DNA of 64,000 nt from Pseudomonadota bacterium (GCA_018242215.1 JAFECG010000024.1:186001-250000); one strand, 5' to 3'. Shown: positions 19,029 through 29,339, counted from the stretch's first letter. The notes: generated by a model from the sequence alone, not told the origin. Numbers and translations are program-made.

Positions 19029-20264
19029 TCAATCCGGGGTCTTGTTCCGCTGACCGAGCGTGCGCAAACGCAGCGCATTGAGCTTTATGAAGCCTGCGGC
19101 GTCCTTCTGGTCGTAGGCGCCCTTGTCGTCCTCGAAAGTCACAAGGGTCGGCGAGTAGAGTGACTTCGGGCTTTCGCGGCCAACGGGAATGACGTTGCCC
19201 TTATAGAGTTCGAGCGTCACTTCGCCTGCGACGTTTTCCTGGCTCTTGTCGATCAGCGCCTGCAGCATCTCACGCTCGGGCGAGAACCAGAAGCCGTTGT
19301 AAATGAGCTCCGCATAGCGCGGCATGATCTCGTCTTTCAGATGCGCGGCGCCGCGATCGAGTGTCAGGCTTTCGATGGCGCGATGGGCGGCCAGCAGAAT
19401 CGTGCCGCCCGGGGTTTCGTAGACGCCACGGGATTTCATGCCGACGAACCGGTTTTCGACGAGGTCGATGCGGCCGATGCCGTTGTCACGGCCGAGGTCG
19501 TTCAGCGCTTTGAGAAGCGTTGCGGGGGAAAGCTTCTTGCCGTCGAGAGAGACGGGATCGCCCTTTTCGAATCCGATCTTGATCGTCGTCACCTTGTCGG
19601 GTGCGGCCATCGGCGAGATCGTGCGCTGGTAGACCACCTCGGGCGGCTTCTTGGCCGGATCTTCCAGCACTTTGCCTTCCGAGGAGGAATGCAGAAGATT
19701 GGCATCGACCGAGAACGGCGACTCGCCTTCCTTGTCTTTCGCCACCGGAATCTGGTGCTCGCGGGCGAACTTCAGAAGTTCTTCGCGTCCCTTGAAGCTC
19801 CATTCGCGCCAAGGTGCGATGATCTTGATGCCCGGCTCGAGCGCATAATAACCGAGTTCGAAACGCACCTGATCGTTGCCCTTGCCGGTTGCACCGTGGC
19901 AGACGGCATCGGCGCCGACTTTGCGGGCGATCTCGATCTGCTTCTGTGCGATCAGCGGGCGGGCGATCGAGGTCCCGAGGAGATAGACGCCTTCATAGAC
20001 CGTGTTGGCCCGGAACATCGGAAAAACGAAGTCGCGGACGAACTCCTCGCGCAGGTCTTCGACGAAAATGTTTTCAGGCTTTATGCCGAGCATCAGCGCC
20101 TTCTTGCGCGCCGGTTCCAGCTCTTCGCCTTGGCCGAGATCGGCCGTGAACGTCACGACTTCGGCGCCATAGGTCTCCTGGAGCCACTTCAAGATGATCG
20201 AGGTATCAAGGCCGCCCGAGTAGGCGAGAACGACTTTCTTCACGGATTTCGGCGCGGCGCTCAT
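19029..20264 (-). CDS. argG: argininosuccinate synthase
   Basis: ArgG joins citrulline and aspartate with ATP to make argininosuccinate, the penultimate step of arginine synthesis. The 411-residue protein has the ATP P-loop-like [47 protein letters not shown], and [23 protein letters not shown]. All are family landmarks and the length is typical. It has its own upstream region with a short divergent gap to the next gene. Confidence 0.97.
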   Translation of the reverse strand: MSAAPKSVKKVVLAYSGGLDTSIILKWLQETYGAEVVTFTADLGQGEELEPARKKALMLGIKPENIFVEDLREEFVRDFVFPMFRANTVYEGVYLLGTSIARPLIAQKQIEIARKVGADAVCHGATGKGNDQVRFELGYYALEPGIKIIAPWREWSFKGREELLKFAREHQIPVAKDKEGESPFSVDANLLHSSSEGKVLEDPAKKPPEVVYQRTISPMAAPDKVTTIKIGFEKGDPVSLDGKKLSPATLLKALNDLGRDNGIGRIDLVENRFVGMKSRGVYETPGGTILLAAHRAIESLTLDRGAAHLKDEIMPRYAELIYNGFWFSPEREMLQALIDKSQENVAGEVTLELYKGNVIPVGRESPKSLYSPTLVTFEDDKGAYDQKDAAGFIKLNALRLRTLGQRNKTPD

Positions 20265-20410
20265 GGGTGGTCTGGCTCTTGGGGATTATGGATCGGGTTG
20301 GAAACGCGCGGCACTATAGGGTCGGCGGCGCTACCCGCAAGTGCGGTAGACGCCGTTACGCGACTTGTCGCAAGTAGAACGTGCGTATCGTGAAGGGGGC
20401 ATATCCAAAT

Positions 20411-21025
20411 ATGAAGCCAACCATCGTCTTCTGGTATGAATTTGCGTCGACGTATTCCTATCTCAGCGCCATGCGCATCGCAGACACGGCGGCACGCGAA
20501 GACGTTGACGTCATATGGAAGCCGTTTCTGCTCGGTCCTATCTTCAAAGCGCAGGGATGGGAGACTTCGCCCTTCAATCTCTATCCGGCGAAGGGCCGGT
20601 ACATGATCCGCGACATCGAACGAATCGCGGCTGCGCGTGGTCTTCCCTTGCGCATGCCGGCAACATTTCCAGGCAACAGCCTCAAGGCAGCCCGCCTTGC
20701 GATCGCGGCCGAGCCGCTCGGCGCGACCGCCCCATTCAGCCGCGAGGTCTTCGCAGCAGCCTTCGGACGGGGATTGGATGTTTCCGAGGACGCCGTGTTG
20801 ACGGAATGTCTGATCGCCGTCGGGGCCGATCCGGATGCGACGCGGGCGGCGGCTGCCGAGCCCCAGGTTAAAGCGGCGTTGCGGGCCAATACGGACGCGG
20901 CGCAGGCCCACGGGATTTTTGGGGCGCCGAGCTTTACGACGAGCGACGGCGAGCTGTTCTGGGGTGACGATCGGTTAGGCGCAGCCCTGGCGTGGGCAAA
21001 GAAGGCAGCGCCCCGAAAATCGTAA
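20411..21025 (+). CDS. 2-hydroxychromene-2-carboxylate isomerase family (DsbA fold)
   Basis: This 204-residue protein belongs to the thioredoxin-fold HCCA isomerase/kappa-class GST group. It begins TIVFWYEFASTYSYLSA, where a Ser/Thr takes the place of the DsbA CxxC, has KPFLLGPIFKAQGW, and ends with GIFGAPSFTTSDGELFWGDDRL, the family's C-terminal signature. Members isomerise glutathione adducts in naphthalene degradation, but many are of unknown substrate. The start at 20411 gives the family N-terminus and has AAGGGGGC upstream. Divergent from argG. Confidence 0.88.
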   Translation: MKPTIVFWYEFASTYSYLSAMRIADTAAREDVDVIWKPFLLGPIFKAQGWETSPFNLYPAKGRYMIRDIERIAAARGLPLRMPATFPGNSLKAARLAIAAEPLGATAPFSREVFAAAFGRGLDVSEDAVLTECLIAVGADPDATRAAAAEPQVKAALRANTDAAQAHGIFGAPSFTTSDGELFWGDDRLGAALAWAKKAAPRKS

Positions 21026-21222
21026 GCCAAATCAATTCGCCACGGGGTGCTGGCGGCCTCACTCAGGGGGCCGCTTGGTGCGGAAATGCCTCGCGATTTT
21101 CGCTTCTGCACTGCACCAAATTCGTGAACACAAAAAAGGCATGTCAAGGGTGTTTGCGGTGTTTCTACTCATCGTTAGCTGGTAGAAGCGCGGGAAGATA
21201 TCTCAGCTGGGGGGATAGCGTC

Positions 21223-22086
21223 ATGGCCGGGTCGGTTCGAATTTTGGGAAGGCTCATAGGGCTCGGGCTCTTGAGCGGAGTGCTGGCCCTTCCGCTTTGC
21301 GCTGAAGAGATCACCGTAACCGTTCCGCCGGATGATACCCCTGCGCAAGCGCAGCCGGCTCAAGAAAATTACGACCCGACGGCACACCCGACCGATGCCG
21401 CTCCGTCGAACTCGGCGCAGGCGGAGCCGGCCGAGACAGCTCCATCCGAGCCAGCGCAATCGCAGCCCGCGCCGGCTGCTGAGGCTGCTCCCGCCGCCGC
21501 GCCAGCGGCTGCCGAGATGACGCCTCCTGCCGCCCCCGTCAAAAAGCACAAGGCGAAGAAGGCAGCCGCCGCGGCGGCCGCAGCAGCGAAGAAGAAAACT
21601 GCGGAAATGCCTGCCGGTGACGCCGCTGCTTCCGCAACTCCTGCAAAGCCGGTCAAAGCTGCCGCGAAGAAGACCAAGACCGCGAAGGCTTCGTGTCTCA
21701 ATCTCACCGAAGACGCTTGCGGCGCCAACAGCGCGTGCATCTGGGTGGCGGCCGGGACAAACGATGCCGGAAAGGCCGTCAAGGCGCGCTGCCGTTCGAT
21801 GGCAATTCTCAAAAAGGAAGCCGAAAAGGCCTCGAAAGCCGCCAAATCGGGTAAGCCGGAGGTGCTCCCGTGGGCAACCGGTTCGACCGGCGCAGCGGGC
21901 GCATCCACGACGCCAGGGGCAAAGACGGCTTCCGTCGAGTCGAAGCCGGTGAAGAAGAAGACCGTCGCCAAGAAGACGAAGCCAAAACCTGTCGCGCCGT
22001 CCACCGCTGCAGCGGCACCGGCTTCGGGCGGTGGCGAAGGCTCCGGGGCCGCTGCGCCGCCGGCTGACGCTGGCGGAGCCGATTAG
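21223..22086 (+). CDS. exported Ala/Pro/Lys-rich low-complexity protein
   Basis: This 287-residue protein has a signal peptide (ILGRLIGLGLLSGVLALPLCA, cut before EEITV). An acidic Pro/Ala-rich stretch and a Lys/Ala-rich histone-like stretch (about 105-160) follow. Next comes a small globular segment with four Cys (SCLNLTEDACGANSACIWV ... ARCRS), then a second Lys/Ala/Pro-rich tail. The four-Cys module is the only ordered part; the rest looks like an unfolded linker that could cross the periplasm or bind peptidoglycan. I do not know a family. The ATG at 21223 has GGGGGG upstream. Confidence 0.7.
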   Translation: MAGSVRILGRLIGLGLLSGVLALPLCAEEITVTVPPDDTPAQAQPAQENYDPTAHPTDAAPSNSAQAEPAETAPSEPAQSQPAPAAEAAPAAAPAAAEMTPPAAPVKKHKAKKAAAAAAAAAKKKTAEMPAGDAAASATPAKPVKAAAKKTKTAKASCLNLTEDACGANSACIWVAAGTNDAGKAVKARCRSMAILKKEAEKASKAAKSGKPEVLPWATGSTGAAGASTTPGAKTASVESKPVKKKTVAKKTKPKPVAPSTAAAAPASGGGEGSGAAAPPADAGGAD

Positions 22087-22130
22087 GGCGGCCCTCTATC
22101 GCGACGGCCGCGCCGCACGGGGCCCGGTTT

Positions 22131-22745
22131 TCAGTGAAGGTATGTGGTCCTGCCGACCGCCATCGTCACAGGTGCATTGCGTTCGAGACTTTTACGACCT
22201 TCCGTGCTCCCGAAGATGAGGCGCCACTGGGTGCATGCGGCGTCTGCTGCATCCATGGCCGAGGTGCTTGCGCGGGCCGTCGGGGCCGCGACGGCATAAG
22301 GCACGCCGTACGCAAGCATCATGGCCACCATCGGTCCTTGGTAGAAGGTCCACGGCGATATGCCCCAGAATGCCTGAATCGATGAAGGGAATGCGCCGAT
22401 CCCGAACGGCTGGCTGAACGTCTGGCCCCATGCTGGCGTCGGCGCCACCGGTTGAGGGGCCGACCAATACGCCAGAGAGCAGGCGCTCGCCATTTCGAAC
22501 CACGACCGCATGAGATCGGACTGGACAGGCATAGGGGTCCGCGCGGGCGGGCTCCAATCGCGCAACCAAGCTTCCCAGGGATTGACCGGCTCAAGGGGCT
22601 GAAGTTCGGCGGGCGTCATGTCGTCATAGACACGCCGCTGACACGCGAGAGCGGCGGCTACCGACGCCTGACCCATCTCGAACATCGCTTCCGTGGCTTT
22701 TTGCAGGAAGCGAAAATGCAACGCGCAATCGAACACCAGCCTCAT
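22131..22745 (-). CDS. phasin-like protein (uncertain)
   Basis: This protein has about 204 residues from an ATG at 22745; later starts at 22685 are possible. The N-terminal helix FRFLQKATEAMFEMGQASVAAALACQRRV resembles phasin-type amphipathic helices, and the middle has tryptophan- and proline-rich parts (NPWEAWLRDWSP, AFWGISPWTFYQGP). The upstream region has TGCATTGCAACA at 22779-22790, identical to the motif in the phasin promoter at 10096. This and the helix suggest a protein linked to PHA granules; it is inference. The ribosome-binding site at 22745 is badly spaced, so the start is not sure. Confidence 0.5.
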   Translation of the reverse strand: MRLVFDCALHFRFLQKATEAMFEMGQASVAAALACQRRVYDDMTPAELQPLEPVNPWEAWLRDWSPPARTPMPVQSDLMRSWFEMASACSLAYWSAPQPVAPTPAWGQTFSQPFGIGAFPSSIQAFWGISPWTFYQGPMVAMMLAYGVPYAVAAPTARASTSAMDAADAACTQWRLIFGSTEGRKSLERNAPVTMAVGRTTYLH

Positions 22746-22766
22746 CCCTCTATCGCTGCGACACTG

Positions 22767-22792
22767 TAGCAGCATTGCTGCATTGCAACAAC
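22767..22792 (-). promoter_or_regulatory. TGC-rich site, candidate PhaR operator
   Basis: The site has TGC repeats and an imperfect inverted repeat (TTGCTGCA with TGCAACAA). It contains the 12-base sequence TGCATTGCAACA that also covers the -35 of the phasin promoter. It sits about 35-45 bases before the proposed ATG at 22745. Confidence 0.4.
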
Positions 22793-22857
22793 AGCGAAGC
22801 CGCGGGGGCACAGGCTCCATTAATCACGTCTTCGAGAGCGAGGGCTGCGAAAAAGGT

Positions 22858-23535
22858 TCACGATCTCGGGTCGGGGTTCCCCGTGGCCGCATCCCGATCT
22901 TCGTCAGCGTGAGCGAAAGCTCCCTCCGCTTCACGGTTTGCAAATTTCAGCCGTTCGAGCCTCGGCATTCGCCACCGCGGCTCGTCGCCGACGCTTGGTG
23001 GCTTCGTGATAATGACCTCTACGGTCTCGCCGTTTCTTTCCGCCGACCGCTTGGCGACTTCCGGGACAGAGCCTCGCGGGGGGAGAGGTACAAGTGCGCG
23101 GCCGGCGAATTGTCCTGCCGCGAGCCAATAGACGAAGCCGCCAAAAAGGCCTGCAGTCAAAAATGCTTTGACGGCATAATTGTTGAAGATCGTCGGTTGG
23201 CCCGCGACCTCGCTCATGTATTGAGCGGTAAACCCCAGGAGACCGATGATTACTCCGGCGAGCAGGTAAAACGAGAGCATCCGAAGCGAAAACCATTCGC
23301 CGATTGCCGCCGCGATCAGCACGAAGATCGCTGAAAAAATTGCGATGTGCGTTGCGGCCAGAAGCGCGAGGTCTATCGTCTCTCCGACTGTTTTCGGGAG
23401 GTCATCCGTCCGTCCTGAGAGGACGTCGATATCGACGAAAAGAACCGTGATGAGGCCTGCGGCCAAACTCGCCAGCGCCCATCCGAACATAACGCGCGCC
23501 AATGTGCCGACAAACCTGAGCACAACCCGTTCCAC
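22858..23535 (-). CDS. four-TM membrane protein of unknown function
   Basis: The protein has 225 residues with about four membrane segments (around 10-32, 58-80, 85-105 and 122-142), then a hydrophilic C-terminal third with many Arg/Glu (VEVIITKPPSVGDEPRWRMPRLERL). I do not recognise a family. It sits 85 bases past rlmN's stop on the same strand orientation as rlmN, but upstream of the phasin-like gene; no operon is evident. Confidence 0.65.
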   Translation of the reverse strand: MERVVLRFVGTLARVMFGWALASLAAGLITVLFVDIDVLSGRTDDLPKTVGETIDLALLAATHIAIFSAIFVLIAAAIGEWFSLRMLSFYLLAGVIIGLLGFTAQYMSEVAGQPTIFNNYAVKAFLTAGLFGGFVYWLAAGQFAGRALVPLPPRGSVPEVAKRSAERNGETVEVIITKPPSVGDEPRWRMPRLERLKFANREAEGAFAHADEDRDAATGNPDPRS

Positions 23536-23618
23536 CCTAAGCCACCCAGGGTAAAGTGTATAAAGGTCGACGCAATCGGCTCAATAGGAATAACCGTCGA
23601 AGGACGCTGCCCGAGAGG

Positions 23619-24809
23619 TCAGGGACTTGCCGGGATATTGCGATCCTTGGCCGAAAGCCGCTGACTTTCCGACCTAAGTTGCCCGCAGGCCGCCAGAATA
23701 TCGCGTCCGCGGGGCGTTCGAACGGGGCTCGCGTAGCCTGCCCGGTTCACCACGTCAGCAAAGCGTTCGATCGTTTCCCAGTCGGAGCATTCGTAGCGCG
23801 TGCCTGGCCACGGATTGAACGGGATCAGGTTGATTTTTGCGGGAATTCCCGAGAGCAGCTTCACCAAGGCGCGGGCTTCCGCAAGGCTGTCGTTCACGCC
23901 TTTCAGCATCACGTATTCGAAGGTGATGCGCCGTGCGTTCGAAAGGCCGGGATAGTTGCGGCAGGCCTCCATCAGCTCAGCGATGGGATACTTCTTATTG
24001 ATCGGCACCAGCTCATCGCGCAGCGCATCGTTCGTCGCGTGCAGCGAGATCGCAAGCATCGTGTCGGCTTCTTCGCCCCAGCGAGGAATTTCCGGCACGA
24101 CGCCGGACGTCGAGAGCGTAATGCGCCGCTTCGACAGTGACAGGCCATCACCATCGGCCGCGACGTCCATCGCAGCTTTCACGTTGTCGAAATTATAGAG
24201 CGGCTCGCCCATGCCCATCAGCACGACGTTGGTGATCTTGCGTTCCGCGTTGGGAAGCAGGCGGTCGTCGTCGGGGCCTTTGGCGCCGGGCCAATCGCCG
24301 ATGCGGTCGCGTGCCAGCATGATCTGCCCGACGATCTCTTCCGCTTCGAGATTGCGGACGAGGCGCTGGGTGCCGGTATGGCAGAACGAACAATTAAGGG
24401 TGCAGCCCACCTGGCTCGAGATACAGAGCGTGCCGCGGTCGCTTTCCGGGATGTAGACAGTTTCGATCTCGGGCGGACGCGCCTCGTGGCTGCGCTTGGC
24501 CAGACGAAGGAGCCATTTGCGCGTGCCGTCGACGGAGATTTGCTCGGAGACGATTTCGGGGCGGTCGAGCGCGTAAACGTCGGCGAGCTGGCGACGGAGG
24601 TCTTTCGAGACGTCCGTCATGTCATCGAAGCTTGTCACGCCGCGGACGTAGATCCAGCTCCAGAGCTGGCCGACGCGCATGCGCAGCTGTTTTTCCGGAA
24701 CACCGGCGGCGGCGAGCGCGAGCTTCAAGCGGTCGCGCGTCAGCCCTGCGAGCGAGGGCTTCGTGGCTGGCATTTCCGGGGCGATTTTCACGAGCGGCGC
24801 GGCGGTCAT
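23619..24809 (-). CDS. rlmN: 23S rRNA (adenine-2503-C2)-methyltransferase
   Basis: RlmN is a radical SAM enzyme that methylates C2 of A2503 in 23S rRNA and A37 in some tRNAs. The 396-residue protein has the cluster motif C-x3-C-x2-C in [13 protein letters not shown], the SAM-binding [15 protein letters not shown], and the C-terminal [16 protein letters not shown] with the catalytic Cys. The N-terminal accessory domain contains [21 protein letters not shown]. Length is normal. Single gene. Confidence 0.96.
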   Translation of the reverse strand: MTAAPLVKIAPEMPATKPSLAGLTRDRLKLALAAAGVPEKQLRMRVGQLWSWIYVRGVTSFDDMTDVSKDLRRQLADVYALDRPEIVSEQISVDGTRKWLLRLAKRSHEARPPEIETVYIPESDRGTLCISSQVGCTLNCSFCHTGTQRLVRNLEAEEIVGQIMLARDRIGDWPGAKGPDDDRLLPNAERKITNVVLMGMGEPLYNFDNVKAAMDVAADGDGLSLSKRRITLSTSGVVPEIPRWGEEADTMLAISLHATNDALRDELVPINKKYPIAELMEACRNYPGLSNARRITFEYVMLKGVNDSLAEARALVKLLSGIPAKINLIPFNPWPGTRYECSDWETIERFADVVNRAGYASPVRTPRGRDILAACGQLRSESQRLSAKDRNIPASP

Positions 24810-24900
24810 AACTAAAAAATCAGCTTTGGGTTGAGGAAGTGGCCCCTTTTACAGGCGTTTGGCGCGCAAGGATAGCTGCGGGTTGCCGCGCTCTTTGTTC

Positions 24901-24948
24901 GTCGTCCTCGAACCGGCGAGCGAAGCGAGGCTGTTCGGGGATGACGGA
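24901..24948. repeat. dispersed palindromic repeat, GATGAC type
   Basis: GTCGTCCTCGAACCGGCGAG on the left faces CTGTTCGGGGATGAC on the right, with GCGAGCGAAGCGAG between. It is like the ends of the element at 56325-56470 and sits between the rlmN start and the hslU stop. Confidence 0.5.
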
Positions 24949-24950
24949 AG

Positions 24951-26255
24951 CTACAAAATAAACCTACTCAAGTCGGCGTTTTTCGAGAGTTGCCCGACGC
25001 GCTCCGTGACGTAGGGGCCGTCGATGACGACGGTGGAACCGTTCTTGTCGGAGGCGTCGAAAGAGACCTCGTCGAGCACGCGTTCGAGCACCGTCTGGAG
25101 CCGACGCGCGCCGATGTTCTCGACCGTCGAATTCACTTCGACGGCGGCATCGGCCAGGGCATCGATGGCATCCGGCTTGAACTCGAGCGTCAGGCCTTCG
25201 GTCTCCATCAGCGCGACGTACTGCTTGATGAGGCTCGCCTGCGGCTCAGTCAGGATGCGCTTCATATCCTCGCGCGTCAGAGCGTTGAGCTCCACGCGGA
25301 TCGGCAGGCGCCCCTGCAGTTCGGGCAGCAGGTCCGACGGCTTCGAGACGTGGAAGGCGCCTGAAGCTATGAACAGGATGTGATCGGTTTTCACTGGACC
25401 ATATTTTGTCGCGACCGTCGTGCCTTCGATCAACGGCAGCAAATCGCGCTGAACGCCTTCGCGCGAGACGTCGGCGCCGCCGCGGGTGCCGTCGCTGCGG
25501 GATGAAACCTTGTCGATCTCATCCAGGAAGACGATGCCGTTGTTCTCGACGGCCGCGATGGCTTCGCTTGAGATCTGATCAGTGTCGATTAGCTTGTCGC
25601 TCTCTTCGGCGATGAGAATTTCGAAGCTGTCGCGAACAGTAACACGGCGCGATTTCGTGCGCTGCCCGAGCGCCTTGCCCAGCATTTCGCCGATGTTGAT
25701 CGTTGCCATCGAGCCCCCCGGCATGTCGAATGTCGGGATCGGCGACGACGTGTCAGCGATGATGATGTCGATTTCCTTGTCGTTCAACTCGTTGTTTCTG
25801 AGCTTCTTGCGAAAGCTGTCGCGTGTCGAGGGCGAGGCACCTGATCCGACGAGGGCATCGAGCACGCGTTCCTCGGCGGCCTTTTCGGCTTTCGCGCGGA
25901 CGCCTTGGCGTTTCGATTCCTTGACGAGGCTCATGCCGACTTCGACGAGGTCCCGGATGATGCTATCGACGTCGCGGCCGACGTAGCCGACTTCGGTGAA
26001 CTTGGTCGCTTCGACCTTCAGGAACGGTGCGCCGGCGAGCTTTGCAAGGCGCCGCGAGATTTCGGTTTTGCCGACGCCGGTCGGGCCGATCATCAAAATG
26101 TTCTTCGGCAGAACCTCGTCGCGAAGCTCCCCCGTCAGCTGCTGACGGCGCCAGCGGTTGCGAAGGGCAATGGCGACGGCGCGCTTGGCGTCGGATTGGC
26201 CGACGATGTAGCGGTCGAGTTCGGATACGATTTCACGCGGGGAAAAATTGGTCAT
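24951..26255 (-). CDS. hslU: ATP-dependent protease ATPase subunit HslU
   Basis: HslU is the AAA+ unfoldase that feeds substrates to the HslV peptidase. The 434-residue protein starts [20 protein letters not shown] and has Walker [10 protein letters not shown], a long I-domain, Walker [11 protein letters not shown], sensor regions, and the C-terminal NADLSRFIL tail that inserts into HslV. The frame is open far upstream but the family start is the ATG at 26255. That ATG overlaps the stop of the membrane-protein gene between hslV and hslU as ATGA, so the three are translationally coupled. Confidence 0.97.
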   Translation of the reverse strand: MTNFSPREIVSELDRYIVGQSDAKRAVAIALRNRWRRQQLTGELRDEVLPKNILMIGPTGVGKTEISRRLAKLAGAPFLKVEATKFTEVGYVGRDVDSIIRDLVEVGMSLVKESKRQGVRAKAEKAAEERVLDALVGSGASPSTRDSFRKKLRNNELNDKEIDIIIADTSSPIPTFDMPGGSMATINIGEMLGKALGQRTKSRRVTVRDSFEILIAEESDKLIDTDQISSEAIAAVENNGIVFLDEIDKVSSRSDGTRGGADVSREGVQRDLLPLIEGTTVATKYGPVKTDHILFIASGAFHVSKPSDLLPELQGRLPIRVELNALTREDMKRILTEPQASLIKQYVALMETEGLTLEFKPDAIDALADAAVEVNSTVENIGARRLQTVLERVLDEVSFDASDKNGSTVVIDGPYVTERVGQLSKNADLSRFIL

Positions 26256-27343
26256 TGTCTCGCTTGAGGAAGATAGGGACCGATAGGGGTCGCTTTGAGA
26301 GCCGGCAACAGGCGGTTGCGCAACGGATGCCAGAAGACGCCGAGGATCAGGACGAAGCCGCCGACGAGCGCCAGCGTCAACGTGAAGGACGGCGGAATGC
26401 CGCCGCTGTCCGGCAATCCCACGCCGCCGCTCAAAAGGTCGTAGACGGCGCCGCAGAAGTACGCGAGCGACGCCACGAGCAGTGCACGTCTGTCGATGGC
26501 AAGCGCGAAAAGGCCGAGCAGCAGAACTGTCAGCAGCACGACGGCCGATGTCGCGAGGCCGTTCGTCGATTCCTTGATGAACAGGATCATCGGCGAGACG
26601 ATCAGCGCGGCCGCGACGAGGTGCAGCCAGAAGGCACAATCGGAAAAGCGGGTGACGCGTCTCGTGTCGCGGGTGTCATAGTAGAGGGCGACCGCGAGGA
26701 CGACGAGGCCATAGCCGAATGCCGCGAACGAAGGGCCGACGCCGACATTGAATAGGCTTTTGCTGACGACCGCGTAGCCGAAGAAGGCGATAAGGGCGAG
26801 CGCGAATGGCAGGCGAAAGCGCATGTAATAGACAAGCGCGGCGATCAGCGCGGGCAGCCCGAAGATGAGCGTCGGGTTTCGCCAGAAGACAAGCTCGGAG
26901 GCGACGTCCCAGTGCGATGACTTGAAGTTGTCCCAGTGCAATTGGACGACGACGGCGGACGCCGCAAAGGCGACGAAGAGCAGCGACAAAACCATTCCCG
27001 GCAGTACGGCGCGCAGGCGGCCGACCAGAATTTCGCTCAAGACCCAGAACGTCGCGGCAGCGAACGCGAATGTTGCGACAAAGCTGATCCCGAAGAGGCT
27101 CGTCGATGTTGCAGCCAGAAACGCCGCAGCGACCAGCAGCACGCCGATCGTCAGGAAAACGTCGTTGAAGCCGTTCAGGAAGCGGAAGCGTTCTTCGTCC
27201 GCGAGGACGGATGGCTCGCCATCCGATCCGAGTGGCGCGGGGGACGCCATTCGCATGGCGCGCAGTTTTTCGGCCTGTGCCGTGTCGATGACACCGGCTT
27301 CGACGGCGGCTTTCAGATCATCGGTCGGCAATCCGTTGGCCAT
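26252..27343 (-). CDS. polytopic membrane protein inside the hslVU operon
   Basis: This protein has 363 residues, with a hydrophilic N-terminus of about 60 residues ([24 protein letters not shown], like a short helical DUF2157-type head) and then about ten membrane segments. I do not recognise it firmly. It starts 21 bases after the hslV stop and its own stop overlaps the hslU ATG (ATGA). In other Rhizobiales the gap between hslV and hslU often holds an acetyltransferase gene, so a membrane protein here is unusual. A role with the protease is not shown. Confidence 0.7.
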   Translation of the reverse strand: MANGLPTDDLKAAVEAGVIDTAQAEKLRAMRMASPAPLGSDGEPSVLADEERFRFLNGFNDVFLTIGVLLVAAAFLAATSTSLFGISFVATFAFAAATFWVLSEILVGRLRAVLPGMVLSLLFVAFAASAVVVQLHWDNFKSSHWDVASELVFWRNPTLIFGLPALIAALVYYMRFRLPFALALIAFFGYAVVSKSLFNVGVGPSFAAFGYGLVVLAVALYYDTRDTRRVTRFSDCAFWLHLVAAALIVSPMILFIKESTNGLATSAVVLLTVLLLGLFALAIDRRALLVASLAYFCGAVYDLLSGGVGLPDSGGIPPSFTLTLALVGGFVLILGVFWHPLRNRLLPALKATPIGPYLPQARQ

Positions 27344-27363
27344 GGCCGGTTCTCGGTAACGGT

Positions 27364-27936
27364 TCAGGAGGTTTTGGTGTCGAGGCTTTCGACGACGATG
27401 TTCGCATTCGTATAAACGCAAATCTCGGCGGCAATGGACATGGCCTTGCGGGCTATGGCTTCCGCATCGAGCGGCTGGTCGATCAGCGCTCGGGCGGCGG
27501 CGAGGGCGTAGTTGCCGCCCGAGCCGATCCCGGCAATGGCGTTCTCCGGCTCCAAAACGTCGCCCGTACCGGTCAGGACGAGCGTTGTCGTCGCGTCGGC
27601 GACGATCATCATCGCTTCGAGGCGGCGGAGGAAGCGGTCGGTGCGCCAGTCTTTCGCGAGTTCGACGGCGGCGCGGGTCAGTTGGCCTGGGTATTGCTCG
27701 AGCTTGGCCTCCAGGCGCTCGAATAGCGTGAAGGCGTCGGCCGTCGCGCCCGCGAAGCCGCCGATCACGTCGCCCTTCCCCAGGCGCCGGACTTTCTTGG
27801 CGTTCGATTTGATGACTGTCTGGCCAAGGCTGACCTGGCCGTCGCCTGCAACTACAACTTTACCGCCCTTGCGGACCGTCAGGATCGTCGTGGCGTGCCA
27901 GCTCGGAGGCCCGGCATTTTGGCTCTGGTGCGTCAT
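27364..27936 (-). CDS. hslV: ATP-dependent protease subunit HslV
   Basis: HslV is the threonine peptidase of the HslUV two-ring protease. The 190-residue protein has [24 protein letters not shown]; the mature enzyme begins at the first Thr, so a propeptide of about 15 residues (from MTHQSQN) is removed, as in other alphaproteobacteria. Later blocks [29 protein letters not shown] and [14 protein letters not shown] are typical. It is first in the operon hslV-membrane protein-hslU and is divergent from hisB. Confidence 0.96.
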   Translation of the reverse strand: MTHQSQNAGPPSWHATTILTVRKGGKVVVAGDGQVSLGQTVIKSNAKKVRRLGKGDVIGGFAGATADAFTLFERLEAKLEQYPGQLTRAAVELAKDWRTDRFLRRLEAMMIVADATTTLVLTGTGDVLEPENAIAGIGSGGNYALAAARALIDQPLDAEAIARKAMSIAAEICVYTNANIVVESLDTKTS

Positions 27937-28118
27937 ATGTATCGCGTCAGTTAAGCTTTTCGCGGGAAGATGCAAGGGAAGGTGTGTCCCTTGGCCCTCG
28001 GCGCCCGAAGCTGATAAACGCTCGGAGCCTCGCGGGCAAATTTAGGTGATTTCCTGGCCGGCGCGGCCGGCTCCCATAACAGGAGTCGCCAGGGCCAAAC
28101 GATAAAGGAACGATTCAC

Positions 28119-28709
28119 GTGAAGCGGCAGGCGACGATCACGCGCAAGACCAGGGAGACCGAGATCTCCGCGACCGTCAGCCTCGACGGCTCGGGCGCGT
28201 ATGACATTTCGACCGGGATCGGGTTTCTCGATCACATGCTGGAGCAACTTGCCCGGCATTCGTTGATCGACATCACGCTCCGGGCAAAGGGCGACCTGCA
28301 CATCGATTTCCATCACACGGCTGAGGATACCGGCATCGTTCTCGGCCAGGCATTGGCGCAGGCGCTCGGCGACAAGGCTGGCATCGTGCGCTATGCGGAC
28401 GTGCATCTTCCGATGGACGAGACGCTGACACGGGTCGCGATCGACGTCTCAGGCCGGCCCTTCCTCATCTGGAAGGTCGAATTTTCGCGGCCGAAGCTCG
28501 GGGAGATGGATACCGAGCTTTTCCGCGAGTGGTTCCAGGCCTTTGCGCAGAACGCGGGCATCACGCTGCACGTCGAAAACCTTTATGGCGAGAACAATCA
28601 CCATATCGCCGAGACCTGCTATAAGGGTCTCGCGCGGACGCTGAAATCAGCCATCGCCGTCGATCCGCGGCAGGCGGGACGCGTGCCATCGACAAAGGGG
28701 ACGCTCTGA
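28119..28709 (+). CDS. hisB: imidazoleglycerol-phosphate dehydratase
   Basis: HisB removes water from imidazole glycerol phosphate, the seventh step of histidine synthesis. The 196-residue single-domain form has [32 protein letters not shown], and [13 protein letters not shown], with the metal-binding histidines in place. The start is a GTG at 28119 with AAAGGAA eight bases upstream. It opens the his run hisB-DUF2628-hisH, divergent from hslV, as is usual in Rhizobiales. Confidence 0.96.
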   Translation: MKRQATITRKTRETEISATVSLDGSGAYDISTGIGFLDHMLEQLARHSLIDITLRAKGDLHIDFHHTAEDTGIVLGQALAQALGDKAGIVRYADVHLPMDETLTRVAIDVSGRPFLIWKVEFSRPKLGEMDTELFREWFQAFAQNAGITLHVENLYGENNHHIAETCYKGLARTLKSAIAVDPRQAGRVPSTKGTL

Positions 28710-28763
28710 AGCGGGCGAACCCGGGCCGAAGTCCATTCGAATGGAGCAAGGAGCTTTAGTCCC

Positions 28764-29237
28764 GTGACGACCTATACCGTGCACGAGCCGCCCGAAGCCG
28801 ATTCCGACCGTGTCGACCGTGGTGTCGAGCTGGAGTTCGTGAAAGACGGGTTTTCCTGGCTGACGGCCATCTGTCCTCCGCTCGGCTTTCTCGCCAACGG
28901 CATCTGGCTCATGGCGATTGCCTATCTCGCCGCAGCGGGCTTTCTTGGTTATGTGCTCAACGCGGCGAAGGTCGATCAGGGCTGGATCAGCCTCATCTTT
29001 CTGGCGATCAATATCTATCTCGGTTTCGAGGTTTCGACGCTGAAGCGCTGGATGCTCGATCAGAGGGGCTGGCAGATGGTCGGCGTCGTCAACGGGAAGT
29101 CGGAAGCAGAGTGCGAGCGGCGGTTCTTTGAGACGTGGCTGCCAGAGCAGCCCGTGATTGCGAGCGATGCAGCCACCGGAGTGCCGACCATAACGATGCG
29201 CGGTTCGCGTTTCTGGCCATTCGGCTCCGGGGCCTAG
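28764..29237 (+). CDS. DUF2628 domain protein
   Basis: This 157-residue protein has two or three membrane segments around FLANGIWLMAIAYLAAAGFLGYVL and ISLIFLAINIYLGFEVSTL, and the phrase ELEFVKDGFSWLTAICPPL, typical of the DUF2628 protein found between hisB and hisH in Rhizobiales. The function is unknown. It is 54 bases after hisB and about 170 bases before hisH. Confidence 0.82.
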   Translation: MTTYTVHEPPEADSDRVDRGVELEFVKDGFSWLTAICPPLGFLANGIWLMAIAYLAAAGFLGYVLNAAKVDQGWISLIFLAINIYLGFEVSTLKRWMLDQRGWQMVGVVNGKSEAECERRFFETWLPEQPVIASDAATGVPTITMRGSRFWPFGSGA

Positions 29238-29243
29238 TCTCAA

Positions 29244-29339
29244 TTGTCATCCCGGCAAGCCCATTTGCGAGACCCGGGAACCCTATCCAACTTGCAGCTC
29301 TGGTCCCGGCTAGCTGCCTCATGTCGGCCGGGATGACAA
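29244..29339. repeat. dispersed palindromic repeat with perfect 13-bp ends
   Basis: TTGTCATCCCGGC (29244-29256) and GCCGGGATGACAA (29327-29339) are a perfect inverted pair that encloses a further hairpin-like GGGA/TCCC part. It lies between DUF2628 and hisH and has a second copy right after hisH. Confidence 0.75.

Noticed and set aside
26256-26639. N-terminal extension of HslU by 128 residues
   Set aside because: It overlaps the membrane-protein gene in another frame and is Arg-rich nonsense; the family starts at 26255.
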